Origin: Alkalicoccobacillus porphyridii
GTDB taxonomy: Bacteria; Bacillota; Bacilli; Bacillales; Bacillaceae_D
Direction: 5' to 3'
Length of the DNA stretch: 41,946 nt
Assembly: GCF_007293315.1 (NCBI RefSeq)
Contig: NZ_VLXZ01000020.1
Coordinates: forward strand, 1 to 41,946
Made by a program: the position numbers and the translations under genes. Shown here in pieces: positions 21,562-30,394 of the stretch (its first letter is position 1; every line of letters starts with the position of its first letter). The notes beneath the pieces are model-generated. The model ran no database searches and had not been told where the DNA came from. It saw only the letters and a program-made list of their open reading frames with translations.

Positions 21562-21650
21562 GGCGATTCACTCCTTTTTATGGACATTCCTTAAAGCATT
21601 CTAGCGGAAACCAGGTTCTTGTTCAAGTCTGAAAACTTTACAATGCTAAC

Positions 21651-21687
21651 AAAAACCTCCTGCTACGCGCTAAGCGAAACAAGAGGT
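21651..21687 (-). terminator. Rho-independent terminator of glyA
   Basis: On the minus strand, ACCTCTTG pairs with CAGGAGGT, with a loop that can itself fold, then TTTTTG. Confidence 0.75.
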
Positions 21688-21696
21688 CGACATATT

Positions 21697-22950
21697 TTAA
21701 AGATTTGGATACATTGGATATTTTGCAGTGAGGTCGGCTACGCGGGTGCGAACCTGCTCAACCACGTCTTCATTATCCACATTTTTTAATGTTAAGGCAA
21801 TTAGCTTACCTACTTCTTCCATCGCTTCTCCATCAAAGCCACGTGTGGTTACTGCAGCCGTACCAAGACGAATACCGCTTGTAACAAATGGGCTTTGTGG
21901 ATCAAATGGAATTGTGTTTTTGTTTGTTGTAATCCCTACATGGTCAAGAGCTTTCTCTGCCACTTTACCTGTTAGTTCAAGCGACTGAAGATCCATTAAT
22001 ACGATGTGATTATCTGAACCACCAGACACGATGTTCACGCCTTCAGATTGTAAAACTTCACCTAAGCGCTTGGCGTTGTCGATGACGTTTTGTGCATACG
22101 TTTTAAATTCTGGTTGTAGCGCTTCACCAAAGGCAACAGCTTTTGCAGAGATAACGTGCATTAGCGGTCCACCTTGGATCCCAGGGAAAATTGATTTATT
22201 TAGTGCTTTTCCGTACTTCTCACCAATTTCTTCGTTTGCTAGGATGACACCGCCACGTGGTCCACGAAGAGTTTTGTGAGTTGTTGATGTCACAAAATGA
22301 GCGTGTGGAACTGGGTTTTGATGTAAGCCCGCTGCTACAAGTCCAGCAATATGAGCCATATCAACCATTAGGTACGCGCCTACTTCATCGGCAATCTCAC
22401 GGAACTTCGCAAAATCAATGGCACGCGGGTACGCACTGGCGCCTGCTACGATCATTTTTGGCTTGTGTTCTTTGGCAAGCTCTCGAACCACATCATAATC
22501 AATGCGGTGCGTTTCTTTATCTACACCGTACTCAATAAAGTTATATTGAACACCACTAAAGTTTGCCGGACTACCATGAGTTAAATGACCACCATGGGAA
22601 AGATTCATTCCGAGAACAGTATCTCCGTGCTCAAGCACCGTATAGTATACAGCCATATTCGCCTGGGCTCCTGAGTGGGGCTGGACGTTTGCATACGAAG
22701 AACCAAAGATTTGGTTAACTCGCTCCTGTGCCACTTCCTCTACGATATCTACATATTCACAGCCACCGTAATAGCGTCTGCCAGGGTAACCTTCTGCGTA
22801 CTTATTCGTTAGAACAGATCCTTGAGCTTCCATTACTGCTTCACTAACAAAGTTTTCTGAGGCGATCAGTTCAATTTTATCTCGCTGACGACCTAGCTCC
22901 AAATTAATCGCTTCTAGAATTTTTGCATCCTGCTTCTTTAGATTCTCCAT
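21697..22950 (-). CDS. glyA: Serine hydroxymethyltransferase
   Basis: 417 residues from the ATG at 22950. PLP enzyme converting serine and tetrahydrofolate to glycine and methylene-tetrahydrofolate, the main one-carbon source. The PLP lysine lies in [14 protein letters not shown] (residue about 226), and the tetrahydrofolate region SENFVSEAV is near the N-terminus. The ATG has GAGGGG eight bases upstream; a TTG at 22968 would add six residues but sits before the ribosome site. A hairpin lies just upstream in the leader. Confidence 0.97.
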   Translation of the reverse strand: MENLKKQDAKILEAINLELGRQRDKIELIASENFVSEAVMEAQGSVLTNKYAEGYPGRRYYGGCEYVDIVEEVAQERVNQIFGSSYANVQPHSGAQANMAVYYTVLEHGDTVLGMNLSHGGHLTHGSPANFSGVQYNFIEYGVDKETHRIDYDVVRELAKEHKPKMIVAGASAYPRAIDFAKFREIADEVGAYLMVDMAHIAGLVAAGLHQNPVPHAHFVTSTTHKTLRGPRGGVILANEEIGEKYGKALNKSIFPGIQGGPLMHVISAKAVAFGEALQPEFKTYAQNVIDNAKRLGEVLQSEGVNIVSGGSDNHIVLMDLQSLELTGKVAEKALDHVGITTNKNTIPFDPQSPFVTSGIRLGTAAVTTRGFDGEAMEEVGKLIALTLKNVDNEDVVEQVRTRVADLTAKYPMYPNL

Positions 22951-22966
22951 TACCCATTCCCCTCTC

Positions 22967-22989
22967 AAAAACCGCTCTCATTCGGTTTT
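22967..22989 (-). promoter_or_regulatory. Hairpin with PurBox-like sequence in the glyA leader
   Basis: On the minus strand, AAAACCGAATGAGAGCGGTTTT can form a stem AAAACCG/CGGTTTT immediately before the ribosome site. AAAACCGAATGAG also resembles the PurR operator half-site (WWWWCCGAACWWT). glyA belongs to the PurR regulon in B. subtilis. Which reading, if either, is real cannot be decided here. Confidence 0.4.
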
Positions 22990-23096
22990 AGACTAATTCT
23001 ATTAAGATTCCACTATATACTATCATATTGCAACGATCATTTCCGTAATATTTATCGATTCCCACAAAAAATCATTCTGCTTTTTTGCAAGTACCT

Positions 23097-23645
23097 TTAT
23101 TCGTATACAGCTCTTATGCCGCCGATTAGCTTCGGCCGTGTAATGGCCATAGAGACATGAGCGTGTCCAATCTCCTTAATACTGCTGCGCACCGGCACAG
23201 CTACCTCACGAAGATGCATACCGATAAACGTATCCCCAATATCAATACCTGCGTCCGCTTGAATGCGCTCCACTAAAACCGGCTCACTCATTTGCGAAAA
23301 AGCGTACTCCGCCATCGCCCCTCCTGCTTTACGCACAGGGATGGCAGACACTGGGTCGTAGCCTTTGATCTCAGCCGCTTCTGCTTCGAGCACCAGAGCA
23401 CGGTTTAGGTGTTCACAGCACTGGAAGGCCAACCGAACGCCGCTTTTTTGCTTATATTCTAACAAAGCAGAATAAATGGCTTCTGCTGCTTGCTTTGATC
23501 CATTTGAACCAATGTGCTCGCCCATCACTTCACTTGTACTTGTCCCAATCACAAGTAAATGCTTTGATGTGAGGGGTTTTGCCTGATGTAAATCTTCGAG
23601 CAATGTCAAAAGTGACGCCCGGATGGCTTCAGGTGTTTGATTCAT
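23097..23645 (-). CDS. ywlG: DUF436/UPF0340 family protein YwlG
   Basis: 182 residues, soluble, of the TIGR01440-type family with unknown function. Recognisable segments are LLVIGTSTSEVMGEHIGSNGS near residue 30 and QCCEHLNRALVLE. The ATG follows AGGAGG. It is 13 bp downstream of rpiB, so the two are likely co-transcribed, as in B. subtilis. Confidence 0.9.
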   Translation of the reverse strand: MNQTPEAIRASLLTLLEDLHQAKPLTSKHLLVIGTSTSEVMGEHIGSNGSKQAAEAIYSALLEYKQKSGVRLAFQCCEHLNRALVLEAEAAEIKGYDPVSAIPVRKAGGAMAEYAFSQMSEPVLVERIQADAGIDIGDTFIGMHLREVAVPVRSSIKEIGHAHVSMAITRPKLIGGIRAVYE

Positions 23646-23657
23646 ATGCCTTACCTC

Positions 23658-24095
23658 CTAGCACTCGTAGCTTGTTACTTTGCCAATACGTGTTGCGTGC
23701 CGACCGCCTTCGAATTCGGTTTGTAGCCAGGTGCGCGCAATCTCGATTGCGATGCCTGGGCCAACAACTCTTTCGCCCATGGCCAGCATGTTGCTGTCAT
23801 TATGCTCCCGTGTCATTTTAGCGGAAAATAAATCATGAACCAGTGCACAGCGTATGCCTTTTACTTTATTCGCAGCAATCGACATACCGATGCCCGTTCC
23901 ACAAATGAGGATCCCGCGATCAAAGGTTCCATCCGCCACTTTCTCTGCTGCTGGAAATGCATAATCAGCATAGTCAACGGAAGCTTTAGTTTTCGGCCCA
24001 AAGTCCTCGCATTCATGTCCAAGCTCATCAATCACTTCTTTAATACTTTCTTTTAAATCTACACCCGCATGGTCTGAAGCAATGGCAATTTTCAT
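23658..24095 (-). CDS. rpiB: Ribose-5-phosphate isomerase B family protein YwlF
   Basis: 145 residues from the ATG at 24095, which has AAGGTGG eight bases upstream; the GTG at 24107 overlaps that site. RpiB/LacAB family sugar-phosphate isomerase: ribose-5-phosphate to ribulose-5-phosphate. The N-terminal IAIASDHAGVDLKE carries the phosphate-binding Asp-His, and GILICGTGIGMSIAANK contains the catalytic Cys. In the pentose phosphate pathway it acts next to glyA and upp, which consume PRPP-derived metabolites. Confidence 0.94.
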   Translation of the reverse strand: MKIAIASDHAGVDLKESIKEVIDELGHECEDFGPKTKASVDYADYAFPAAEKVADGTFDRGILICGTGIGMSIAANKVKGIRCALVHDLFSAKMTREHNDSNMLAMGERVVGPGIAIEIARTWLQTEFEGGRHATRIGKVTSYEC

Positions 24096-24128
24096 CTGTG
24101 GTACCACCTTTTTTATAAAATTGGTCCA

Positions 24129-24162
24129 GAAAAAAACGCCCGATCCAGCGCGGCGTTTTTTC
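24129..24162 (-). terminator. Rho-independent terminator after the chemoreceptor gene
   Basis: AAAAAACGCC and GGCGTTTTTT arms with an 11-nt centre. The sequence is symmetric enough to work in both directions. It lies between the chemoreceptor stop and rpiB. Confidence 0.85.
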
Positions 24163-24170
24163 TCTTGTTC

Positions 24171-25469
24171 TTATATTGTAAACCTTTCAATGGTTGCCTT
24201 CAATCTCTTCGCTTGTTCAGCTAATTCTTGAGCGGCATTCAATGTGTGATTAATGACATTTGTCTGTTCGTTAGCCAGTTCTGTAACGCTTGATGAGTCA
24301 CGAGAGGTCTCCTCAGCAATCGCCGCCACCTCCTGCGAGGCTTTTGCGGTGACTTGGATGGCTTCCAATTGTTGATCAATCATTTTATTGATGTCGGAAA
24401 TAACGGACGCTACCTCGTCTACGGAGCGTGTCATTTCTTTCATCGCACGGCTTGTCTCTTCACCCTTTTTAGATTGCTGATTTGCTTCAGTTACTTGGTT
24501 GCCAATTTGCGAAACCACATTTTTTACTTCTACTTGAATCGTATGTACGAGTGTCGTAATATCCGCTACCGCTTGAGCGCTTTCATCAGCAAGCTTACGA
24601 ACCTCTTCTGCAACGACCGCAAATCCCTTACCCTGCTCTCCAGCTCTTGCCGCCTCGATAGAAGCATTCAGGGCAAGTAAATTTGTTTGACCGGCAATTT
24701 CACCGACAAGCGAAATGATATTTTCCACTTCGTCTGCCTGCTTCTCTAGCTTTTGAACCGCTCCTAGGGAGGCTTGATTGTTATCAGCGAGTAAGCGAAT
24801 CCCTTCAACCAGCCCTTTAATTACCGTACGACTTTCGTTTAAATTATCGACCAGTTGTTTAGAAGAATTTCTTGATTGGTCCGCGCTCGTTTTGACCTGT
24901 TTTGCAATGTCCTTCGCTCGTTCCATTGATTCGGCATTTTCTCGACTAACATGCGCTGAGCCTTCAGCACCTTTAGAAATTGCCTCAAGGGTTTCACCCA
25001 TTTTTGTTGCACGAGAGGATGCAACTTCTGAGGAAGAGGTCATGGCCGTAACACGCTGCTCTGTTGCAACAAAGCTGTGGTCAATATCCTGAACCATTTG
25101 ACGCAGATTTCTTAGCATTTCATTGTAGGCTTCCCCGAGTGCCCGTACTTCATCATCTGATGCGGCCACCTCTACGTCATCCTGAATGTCCCCAGCTGCC
25201 GCTCTGCGTGCAGATGACTCCAAGCGATTAAGTGGCTTTGTAATATAGCCAGCTCCCCAAAAGCATAGAATCCCGGTCCATAAAACCCCCGCGACCAGCG
25301 TTAATATCGTGAGAAATTCCTGATTGACCCCCAACCACTCTGCAAGGTAATCCGAGAGTACAAATATAAACAAGGCACTGATTCCATAGGTTACCAGTGC
25401 AAGTCCACTGACACCCAGTACAAGCTTCTTACGCAGGCTAAAGCGATATTTTTGTTTTTCGTTCTCCAA
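24171..25469 (-). CDS. Methyl-accepting chemotaxis protein without a large sensor domain
   Basis: 432 residues. Two membrane segments (about 16-38 and 48-70) are separated by only about ten residues, so there is no extracellular ligand domain. A HAMP segment follows (about 70-122, with [11 protein letters not shown]), then the signalling coiled coil whose hairpin tip includes [22 protein letters not shown] and [13 protein letters not shown]. It should signal to CheA/CheW. The stimulus may be sensed in the membrane or indirectly. The start is TTG at 25469 after GAGAGG. It is an insertion between rpiB and ywlE relative to B. subtilis. Confidence 0.9.
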   Translation of the reverse strand: MENEKQKYRFSLRKKLVLGVSGLALVTYGISALFIFVLSDYLAEWLGVNQEFLTILTLVAGVLWTGILCFWGAGYITKPLNRLESSARRAAAGDIQDDVEVAASDDEVRALGEAYNEMLRNLRQMVQDIDHSFVATEQRVTAMTSSSEVASSRATKMGETLEAISKGAEGSAHVSRENAESMERAKDIAKQVKTSADQSRNSSKQLVDNLNESRTVIKGLVEGIRLLADNNQASLGAVQKLEKQADEVENIISLVGEIAGQTNLLALNASIEAARAGEQGKGFAVVAEEVRKLADESAQAVADITTLVHTIQVEVKNVVSQIGNQVTEANQQSKKGEETSRAMKEMTRSVDEVASVISDINKMIDQQLEAIQVTAKASQEVAAIAEETSRDSSSVTELANEQTNVINHTLNAAQELAEQAKRLKATIERFTI

Positions 25470-25494
25470 TTCAACCTCTCCTCACACACTCACG

Positions 25495-25926
25495 CTATTC
25501 TATTTTTTTCAGCAGATCATTGACACACTTTTCAAGCTCTGCTGCCACTTGATCATATTCTTGTTGCGGTCCACCAACTGGGTCGGCAATGTCGCCACCC
25601 GCAGCTGTAAATTCTTTTAGAGTAAAGACCTTATCCGTCACAGAAGCGTGATGAATCGTCAGCATCTCCTTATGACTTCTGGTCATTGTAAGCACTATGT
25701 CTGCCCACTCCAATAATTCAGGAGTCACAGACTGGGAAACGTGTCGATGATGAATGCCCTTTCGATTAAGAACATCAGCCGAGCCCTCAGACATTGGCAC
25801 CCCTGGCCAAGCTGTCACACCCGCTGATTGAACAGCGACAACATCTCCCGCTTTTTCTTTTAAAAGGTATTCTGCTAATGGGCTGCGGCAAGTGTTTCCT
25901 GTACAGACAAAAAGGATATTTTTCAA
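25495..25926 (-). CDS. ywlE: Protein-arginine phosphatase YwlE (low-molecular-weight PTP fold)
   Basis: 143 residues. The P-loop is CTGNTCRS (nucleophile Cys8, Thr12, Arg14), with the general acid in IADPVGG (Asp115). Thr at the position after Asn is the residue that directs B. subtilis YwlE to phosphoarginine. It would reverse McsB arginine kinase and spare proteins from ClpCP. The start is TTG at 25926 after GGAGAGG. It is 26 bp upstream of the chemoreceptor gene. Confidence 0.93.
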   Translation of the reverse strand: MKNILFVCTGNTCRSPLAEYLLKEKAGDVVAVQSAGVTAWPGVPMSEGSADVLNRKGIHHRHVSQSVTPELLEWADIVLTMTRSHKEMLTIHHASVTDKVFTLKEFTAAGGDIADPVGGPQQEYDQVAAELEKCVNDLLKKIE

Positions 25927-25987
25927 TTCGGACCTCTCCTTTGATTTGCTTATTATTCATTGTCCTTATTTTATCACTTCTTATCCA

Positions 25988-26530
25988 TCAAAGCGGCAGC
26001 ATAATTTTAATGCCAAAGCCAATCAATATACTCCCGCCCAGCAGTTCACCGTAAATACCGATGTACTGGTGAAAACGCGAACCGATCAACAATCCCGCCC
26101 AAGAAAGCAGCATACTCACAAGACCAATCAAAAATACCGTCACCATCGTTTTTGCCCCTAGAATGCCAAAGCTTAAACCCGCTGAAAAGCTATCCAGACT
26201 CACACTAATGGCAAACGCCGCAAGACCCCAACCCACCGGCTTCAAAAAGGAATGCTCCTCCGTTGAAAACGCCGAAAGAATCATCTGTAAACCAATGAGG
26301 AGCAAAAGCCCACCACCAATATAAATGGCTACCATATCAAAATAGAGAGACAGCCACTTCCCACACGCCATACCCAAAAGCGGCATCGCAACGTGGAACA
26401 GACCAATCGTTAAACCAATCCGAAAAATTTGCTGTCCGCGAAGCCCCAGCATACCCATGCCTAACGTCACAGAAAACGCATCCATGCCTAAAGCTCCCGC
26501 CATTATTAATATCGTCACAAGTTCACTCAC
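25988..26530 (-). CDS. mntP: Manganese efflux pump MntP family (YwlD)
   Basis: 180 residues, six membrane helices in two inverted repeats. The acidic motifs GMDAFSVTLGMGM (helix 1) and SLDSFSAGLSFG (helix 4) are the family's metal-binding aspartates. It exports Mn(II). The start is GTG at 26530 with GGGGAG upstream. No manganese riboswitch (yybP-ykoY) can be recognised in the 230 bp upstream. Gene order with ywlC and ywlE is as in B. subtilis. Confidence 0.92.
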   Translation of the reverse strand: MSELVTILIMAGALGMDAFSVTLGMGMLGLRGQQIFRIGLTIGLFHVAMPLLGMACGKWLSLYFDMVAIYIGGGLLLLIGLQMILSAFSTEEHSFLKPVGWGLAAFAISVSLDSFSAGLSFGILGAKTMVTVFLIGLVSMLLSWAGLLIGSRFHQYIGIYGELLGGSILIGFGIKIMLPL

Positions 26531-26744
26531 TGTTTACCCACTCCCCGAACGTGCTATTTGAATGTATGCACGTCCAAGAGAAAATAGACAACCTATGTTG
26601 GAGGAGACGGGTAAAGAGATCTTTAAAAAAGCGCAGTACAGAGTATTGGCAGGATGCCCGACACGTTTAGAAATGCGACCAGAAAAAAGTCCAAGCATGA
26701 ATTACTTACTATCGGAACCTTTTGTAAAGTTAGTGCCTTTTATT
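26531..26744. other. Non-coding stretch upstream of mntP
   Basis: It probably holds the mntP promoter, but none stands out. A plus-strand open frame of about 60 codons (26577-26757) begins with MLEETGKEIFKKAQ before running into array A6. It has no recognisable homology and no neighbour on that strand, so I do not call it a gene. Confidence 0.35.
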
Positions 26745-26957
26745 TATGATATTGGTTGCTATTTCCCGATATCACCTTCTGATTCCCGATATTCGCTTCT
26801 CTTTCCCGATATCCGTTCCTCTTTCCCGATATCTGCTCCTCTTTCTCGATATCCGTTCCTCTTTCCCGATATCTGCTTCTCTTTCCCGATATCGCCGGCT
26901 CTTCCCCGATATCTGCTCCTCTTCCCCGATATCCGTTCCTCTTTCCCGATATCTGCT
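26745..26957 (+). repeat. Intergenic tandem array A6, core TTTCCCGATATC every 20 bp
   Basis: Ten cores with CCCGAT (or CTCGAT) start at 26765, 26785, 26805, 26825, 26845, 26865, 26885, 26905, 26925 and 26945, exactly 20 bp apart, plus a decayed copy at 26745. Linkers alternate CTGCTCCTCT and CCGTTCCTCT types. This is the most regular of the arrays. It lies beyond the ywlC terminator and upstream of mntP. Confidence 0.95.
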
Positions 26958-27027
26958 CCTCCCGCCGCTTTCAAGAGCTTCACGCCGATTCCTCCTCTCC
27001 TCTACCTCAACTCCCTTACATTTACAT

Positions 27028-27059
27028 AAAAAAACAAGCCAGCTTTAGCTGACTTGTTT
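27028..27059 (-). terminator. Rho-independent terminator of ywlC
   Basis: On the minus strand, AAACAAGTCAGC pairs with GCTGGCTTGTTT around TAAA, followed by TTTT. Confidence 0.94.
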
Positions 27060-27061
27060 CC

Positions 27062-28102
27062 TTACACAATCCGTCCTCCAGCGGCTTTGCGGAGGCGGTT
27101 CATGATGGCGATGCCTACTCCGTGCTCTGGAAATACCTCTGAGTAGATGACATCGATTTGCTCTGTGTCAAATTGTCGCAGGCCGGTATATAGTTGGGCT
27201 GCGGTTGATAAGAGGTCATCATCTGAGCCGCACGCAAATGCGAAGTCGCAGTCATAGCTTTGCTTGCGCTGTTCCGTGGTTAATACTCCTACCCGATGTC
27301 CTTCGTTGCGAGCTTGTGCGACTAATTCCGGAATGTCGTTATTATCGCGCACGAGCGTTAAGCTTCCTTTTGGAGCGTAGTGCGTATACTTCATGCCTGG
27401 GGATTTAGGTGTTTCGGATTCCGAGAGTAAGGCTGGATCCACCTCTACGTGCCCCACAATTTCAGCGATTTGCTCAAAGGTTAAACCGCCTGGGCGATAA
27501 ATCACTGGGCTCTCACCGCTCACATCAAGCACGGTCGATTCTAAGCCTACTCCGGTTGTGCCTCCATCCAACACACCCGCTATTCTCCCCTCTAAATCGT
27601 CCCAAACATGGTCGGCCGTCGTTGGACTTGGTCTGCCAGATAGATTAGCGCTTGGTGCGGCAACAGGTACGTCTGCTTCAAGGAGCAAATCGTACGCCAC
27701 CGGGTGGGCGGGCATCCGAACGGCCACTGTTTCTAATCCTGCTGTTACAGCGGCAGACACATTTTTACTAGCCTTAAAAATGAGGGTCAGAGGGCCTGGC
27801 CAATAGGCGTCCATTAATTCCTTAGCTGCAGGCGGAATTTCGGAAACCAATGCATTTAGCTGTTCTCGTCTAGCAATATGTACAATAAGCGGATTGTCGT
27901 TGGGTCTACCTTTTGCTTGAAAAATAGCCTTCACCGCATCATCATCCATAATATTTCCACCTAGACCATAAACCGTCTCTGTTGGAAACGCTACAACTTT
28001 CCCCGCTTTCAACCACAGAGCAGCCTCAGCAATATTTTCTCGGTAATTTTTTTGATTATTTGACTTATTCACGTTCCATCGCTTTGTCTGTATATAACTC
28101 AT
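27062..28102 (-). CDS. ywlC: L-threonylcarbamoyladenylate synthase (Sua5/YrdC family)
   Basis: 346 residues. It makes threonylcarbamoyl-AMP from threonine, bicarbonate and ATP, the first step of tRNA t6A37 modification. The N-terminal YrdC domain (about 25-215) includes FPTETVYGLGG, KGRPNDNPLIVH and APSANLSGRPSPT. The C-terminal Sua5 domain follows the linker SPGMKYTHYAPKG. This is the long Sua5 form rather than the short TsaC. The ATG follows AGGAG. Confidence 0.95.
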   Translation of the reverse strand: MSYIQTKRWNVNKSNNQKNYRENIAEAALWLKAGKVVAFPTETVYGLGGNIMDDDAVKAIFQAKGRPNDNPLIVHIARREQLNALVSEIPPAAKELMDAYWPGPLTLIFKASKNVSAAVTAGLETVAVRMPAHPVAYDLLLEADVPVAAPSANLSGRPSPTTADHVWDDLEGRIAGVLDGGTTGVGLESTVLDVSGESPVIYRPGGLTFEQIAEIVGHVEVDPALLSESETPKSPGMKYTHYAPKGSLTLVRDNNDIPELVAQARNEGHRVGVLTTEQRKQSYDCDFAFACGSDDDLLSTAAQLYTGLRQFDTEQIDVIYSEVFPEHGVGIAIMNRLRKAAGGRIV

Positions 28103-28258
28103 ATCACAGCTCCTATCCTCCTTATTTTGAGATTCATCTTTGCATTTGTCAACATTGTCGGAAAAATCGGCATATTGACTGATATGACAGGGTTTTCACG
28201 CTACTAATTTCGTAGCATCATTCATATAAGTACACCCGTTCGCATACTAAAAAGCAGG

Positions 28259-28316
28259 TTACCCACACCTGTGGATAACCTGTAGATAAGCCTGTCACTT
28301 CGATGATTTATTCACA
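28259..28316. promoter_or_regulatory. DnaA-box cluster between ywlC and ywlB
   Basis: TTACCCACA (28259), TGTGGATAA (28270, a perfect box on the other strand), TGTAGATAA (28281) and TTATTCACA (28308-28316). DnaA-box clusters acting on replication initiation have been described in B. subtilis, including one at ywlC, so position and sequence agree. The first two boxes form an inverted pair around CCT. Confidence 0.75.
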
Positions 28317-28757
28317 TGGTTGCTCAAGTAATGCACAGGCAAAAATCGAAACATCCTGACCCTCAAATTGCTGGAAATGTGATAATCGTTTTATTTCAAT
28401 TGGCACTTCTTCTGGCTCCACTTGTTTAAAATCTAACTGAGTAAAAAATGCCCCAGCCTGCTTGGTCAGTAAAAAGACTTCCTTTAGCTCCAGCTTTCGT
28501 CCATAGGCTAAGGCTGCTTCTAAAAATCCTAATCCTTTTGCCGGGGTAAAAGCCCCAGCCTCTAATACAAGCGACCGCAGCAACCCGTACTCTCCCACTG
28601 GTTCTAGCCCAATAATGCCTACAATATCGTTATGAATGGTTTCTGCCACAAGAAAAAAGCGGGTAATATTTCGTACATCTTCCTCTTTCATCCCTGCTTT
28701 TGCTAGCATTTTTTGAATATATAAAAGATCGCGATCCTGAGCTTGTCTAAATACCAT
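28308..28757 (-). CDS. ywlB: GNAT-family acetyltransferase, YwlB-like
   Basis: About 149 residues from the ATG at 28757 (MVFRQAQDRDLLYIQKML), which matches the usual GNAT beginning and has AAAGGGGGG upstream. In-frame ATGs at 28784 (GGAG upstream) and 28796 are alternatives. The fold includes IVGIIGLEPVG and a segment GLGFLEAALAYGRKL in the acetyl-CoA-binding position, although the classic Q/RxxGxG/A is degenerate (TPAKGLG). YwlB-type proteins are often labelled N-acetylglutamate synthase-like; the substrate here is unknown. Neighbours match B. subtilis. Confidence 0.75.
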   Translation of the reverse strand: MVFRQAQDRDLLYIQKMLAKAGMKEEDVRNITRFFLVAETIHNDIVGIIGLEPVGEYGLLRSLVLEAGAFTPAKGLGFLEAALAYGRKLELKEVFLLTKQAGAFFTQLDFKQVEPEEVPIEIKRLSHFQQFEGQDVSIFACALLEQPCE

Positions 28758-28830
28758 CGTCAAACGAATCCCCCCCTTTAGCATGGTTTGCTCCATCCTA
28801 TGCAGGGCTTGTCTTACGTATGACTAATTT

Positions 28831-29460
28831 TTACTCTAAGCTGGTTGAATCTGCCCTAAACAAGAAATCAAATACGCCTTGGAAGAATTCAACAAAGAAA
28901 AAGGAAACCTCGACCTCTGGCTCTTCTTCCAGTTCTGCTGCTTCAGCTTCTGTTGATACGGCTTCGCTTTGCTCCATATCAATAAAACAAAGAGGGGGAA
29001 ATAGAACGCACCACCAGTTCTCTCCTAAGCCTTCACCCAGTGTAATCAAAACGGCTTGATAATCACCGGCTGGATACACTAGATTGCCATAAAGCTTTGT
29101 TGGAAAATCAACCTGGTCAAAGCCAACCTCGTAGGATTGTTGAATCCCACGTTTTTGTAGCTCAGTGGCCACAATCTGTTCAATTTCTTCTAATCGGGAT
29201 TCGATCACCGTCATAGCCTCTTGCTTAGAATCTATATCCTGCACCCATTCGGTAATGGATGTATTCACTTGATCTCGAATCTCGCGTTTTAGCTTTTGAT
29301 CGCTAATTGAATCACTGTTTGCTAGAATACGCAGGCGAATGGCGTCCTCCTGACTGACCTCTTGATGGAACGCCGCAACCGCTTGATTCCCCTGATCTTC
29401 CCAGCTCATAATTAATACAAAAAAAGAGAATAATAGATATATAATAGCTTGTGGTTTCAT
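28831..29460 (-). CDS. spoIIR: Stage II sporulation protein R
   Basis: About 209 residues. SpoIIR is secreted from the forespore and triggers SpoIIGA to process pro-sigma-E in the mother cell. An N-terminal signal or anchor (about 6-22) is followed by RLRILANSDSISDQKLKREI, the conserved family start, and by LGEGLGENWWCVLFPPLCF near residue 150. The C-terminal 50 residues have an acidic patch and a hydrophobic end. I use the ATG at 29460; an ATG at 29472 is in frame but has no room for a ribosome site. Confidence 0.92.
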   Translation of the reverse strand: MKPQAIIYLLFSFFVLIMSWEDQGNQAVAAFHQEVSQEDAIRLRILANSDSISDQKLKREIRDQVNTSITEWVQDIDSKQEAMTVIESRLEEIEQIVATELQKRGIQQSYEVGFDQVDFPTKLYGNLVYPAGDYQAVLITLGEGLGENWWCVLFPPLCFIDMEQSEAVSTEAEAAELEEEPEVEVSFFFVEFFQGVFDFLFRADSTSLE

Positions 29461-29514
29461 CCCCAGCACCATCCCTTCCCTACCTATTGTGGGCGGGAAG
29501 GGTCCAAGCTAAAC

Positions 29515-30393
29515 CTATAACTCTTCGACAAATTCTCCGTAGGCCAATACTATTCGATCCTTCTGATTGATGTCGTATCGAACCTCGGTTTGTGTAGAAG
29601 GGAATGCCTGTTGAAGCATGTGTCTGACCGTCTCTCCTTGACCTGCTCCTACCTCAAAGGCAACAATCGCAACAGGTTTTACCACATCTTTAAGCTGGGC
29701 GATTAGCTGACGGTAGCACGCAAGTCCATCCTCTCCCGCAAAAAGCGCTAGCTCCGGTTCATGCTCACGTACGTGAACAGCAAGCGTTTCTCTTTCCCCT
29801 TCTGGAATGTAGGGTGGGTTAGAGACGATGATGTCGAATGTTTCCTGGTTATCGATCAACGGTTTTAGTAAATCCCCTTGGTAAAAGGTAATGCTGGCTT
29901 GGTGTGTATTCGCATTCTGTTTGGCCATCTTTAATGCATCGGGAGATAGATCTGTGGCTGATACGGAGAGGGCCTCATCCTCTAAGCTGAGCGTAGTAGC
30001 AATGATTCCACTGCCTGTGCCAACATCAACAACCTTTACGTGGCGATCACTAAATATGGCTTTGCGCCGTTCCAAGACAGCGATAATAAGCTCCTCTGTC
30101 TCCGGCCTAGGGATCAGCACATGCCCAGACACATTGAAACGACGACCAAAAAACTCCTCATAGCCAATTAGATGCTGGACAGGAACTCCATCTGCAAGCT
30201 TGTGGACGTCCTCTTGATAAGCTGTCCATATAGCTGGTTCAATTGGATCGTGGAATCTTGCAAACAACCCCGCTCTTTCTACGTTTAAATGGTGGCGCAA
30301 TAGCCACTCTCCTGCCATTGTCTCCCCTTGACGTTCTTCTAAAAAAGAAGAAGCCCAGCGGAGGGCTTCATGTATGGTTCGAACTTGACTCAT
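29515..30393 (-). CDS. prmC: Peptide chain release factor N5-glutamine methyltransferase
   Basis: 292 residues, SAM-dependent enzyme that methylates the Gln of the GGQ motif in release factors. The SAM-binding segment is VVDVGTGSGIIATTL and the catalytic motif is IVSNPPYIPE. It starts one base after the prfA stop, so the enzyme and its substrate are encoded in one transcript. Confidence 0.96.
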   Translation of the reverse strand: MSQVRTIHEALRWASSFLEERQGETMAGEWLLRHHLNVERAGLFARFHDPIEPAIWTAYQEDVHKLADGVPVQHLIGYEEFFGRRFNVSGHVLIPRPETEELIIAVLERRKAIFSDRHVKVVDVGTGSGIIATTLSLEDEALSVSATDLSPDALKMAKQNANTHQASITFYQGDLLKPLIDNQETFDIIVSNPPYIPEGERETLAVHVREHEPELALFAGEDGLACYRQLIAQLKDVVKPVAIVAFEVGAGQGETVRHMLQQAFPSTQTEVRYDINQKDRIVLAYGEFVEEL

Positions 30394-30394
30394 C

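Noticed and set aside
26577-26757. Possible small gene or gene remnant (frame beginning MLEETGKEIFKKAQ)
   Set aside because: No recognised homology, on the opposite strand to all neighbours, and it runs directly into array A6. The coding look may be chance.
26531-26760. Manganese riboswitch (yybP-ykoY) upstream of mntP
   Set aside because: None of the conserved core segments could be found in this stretch on the mntP strand.
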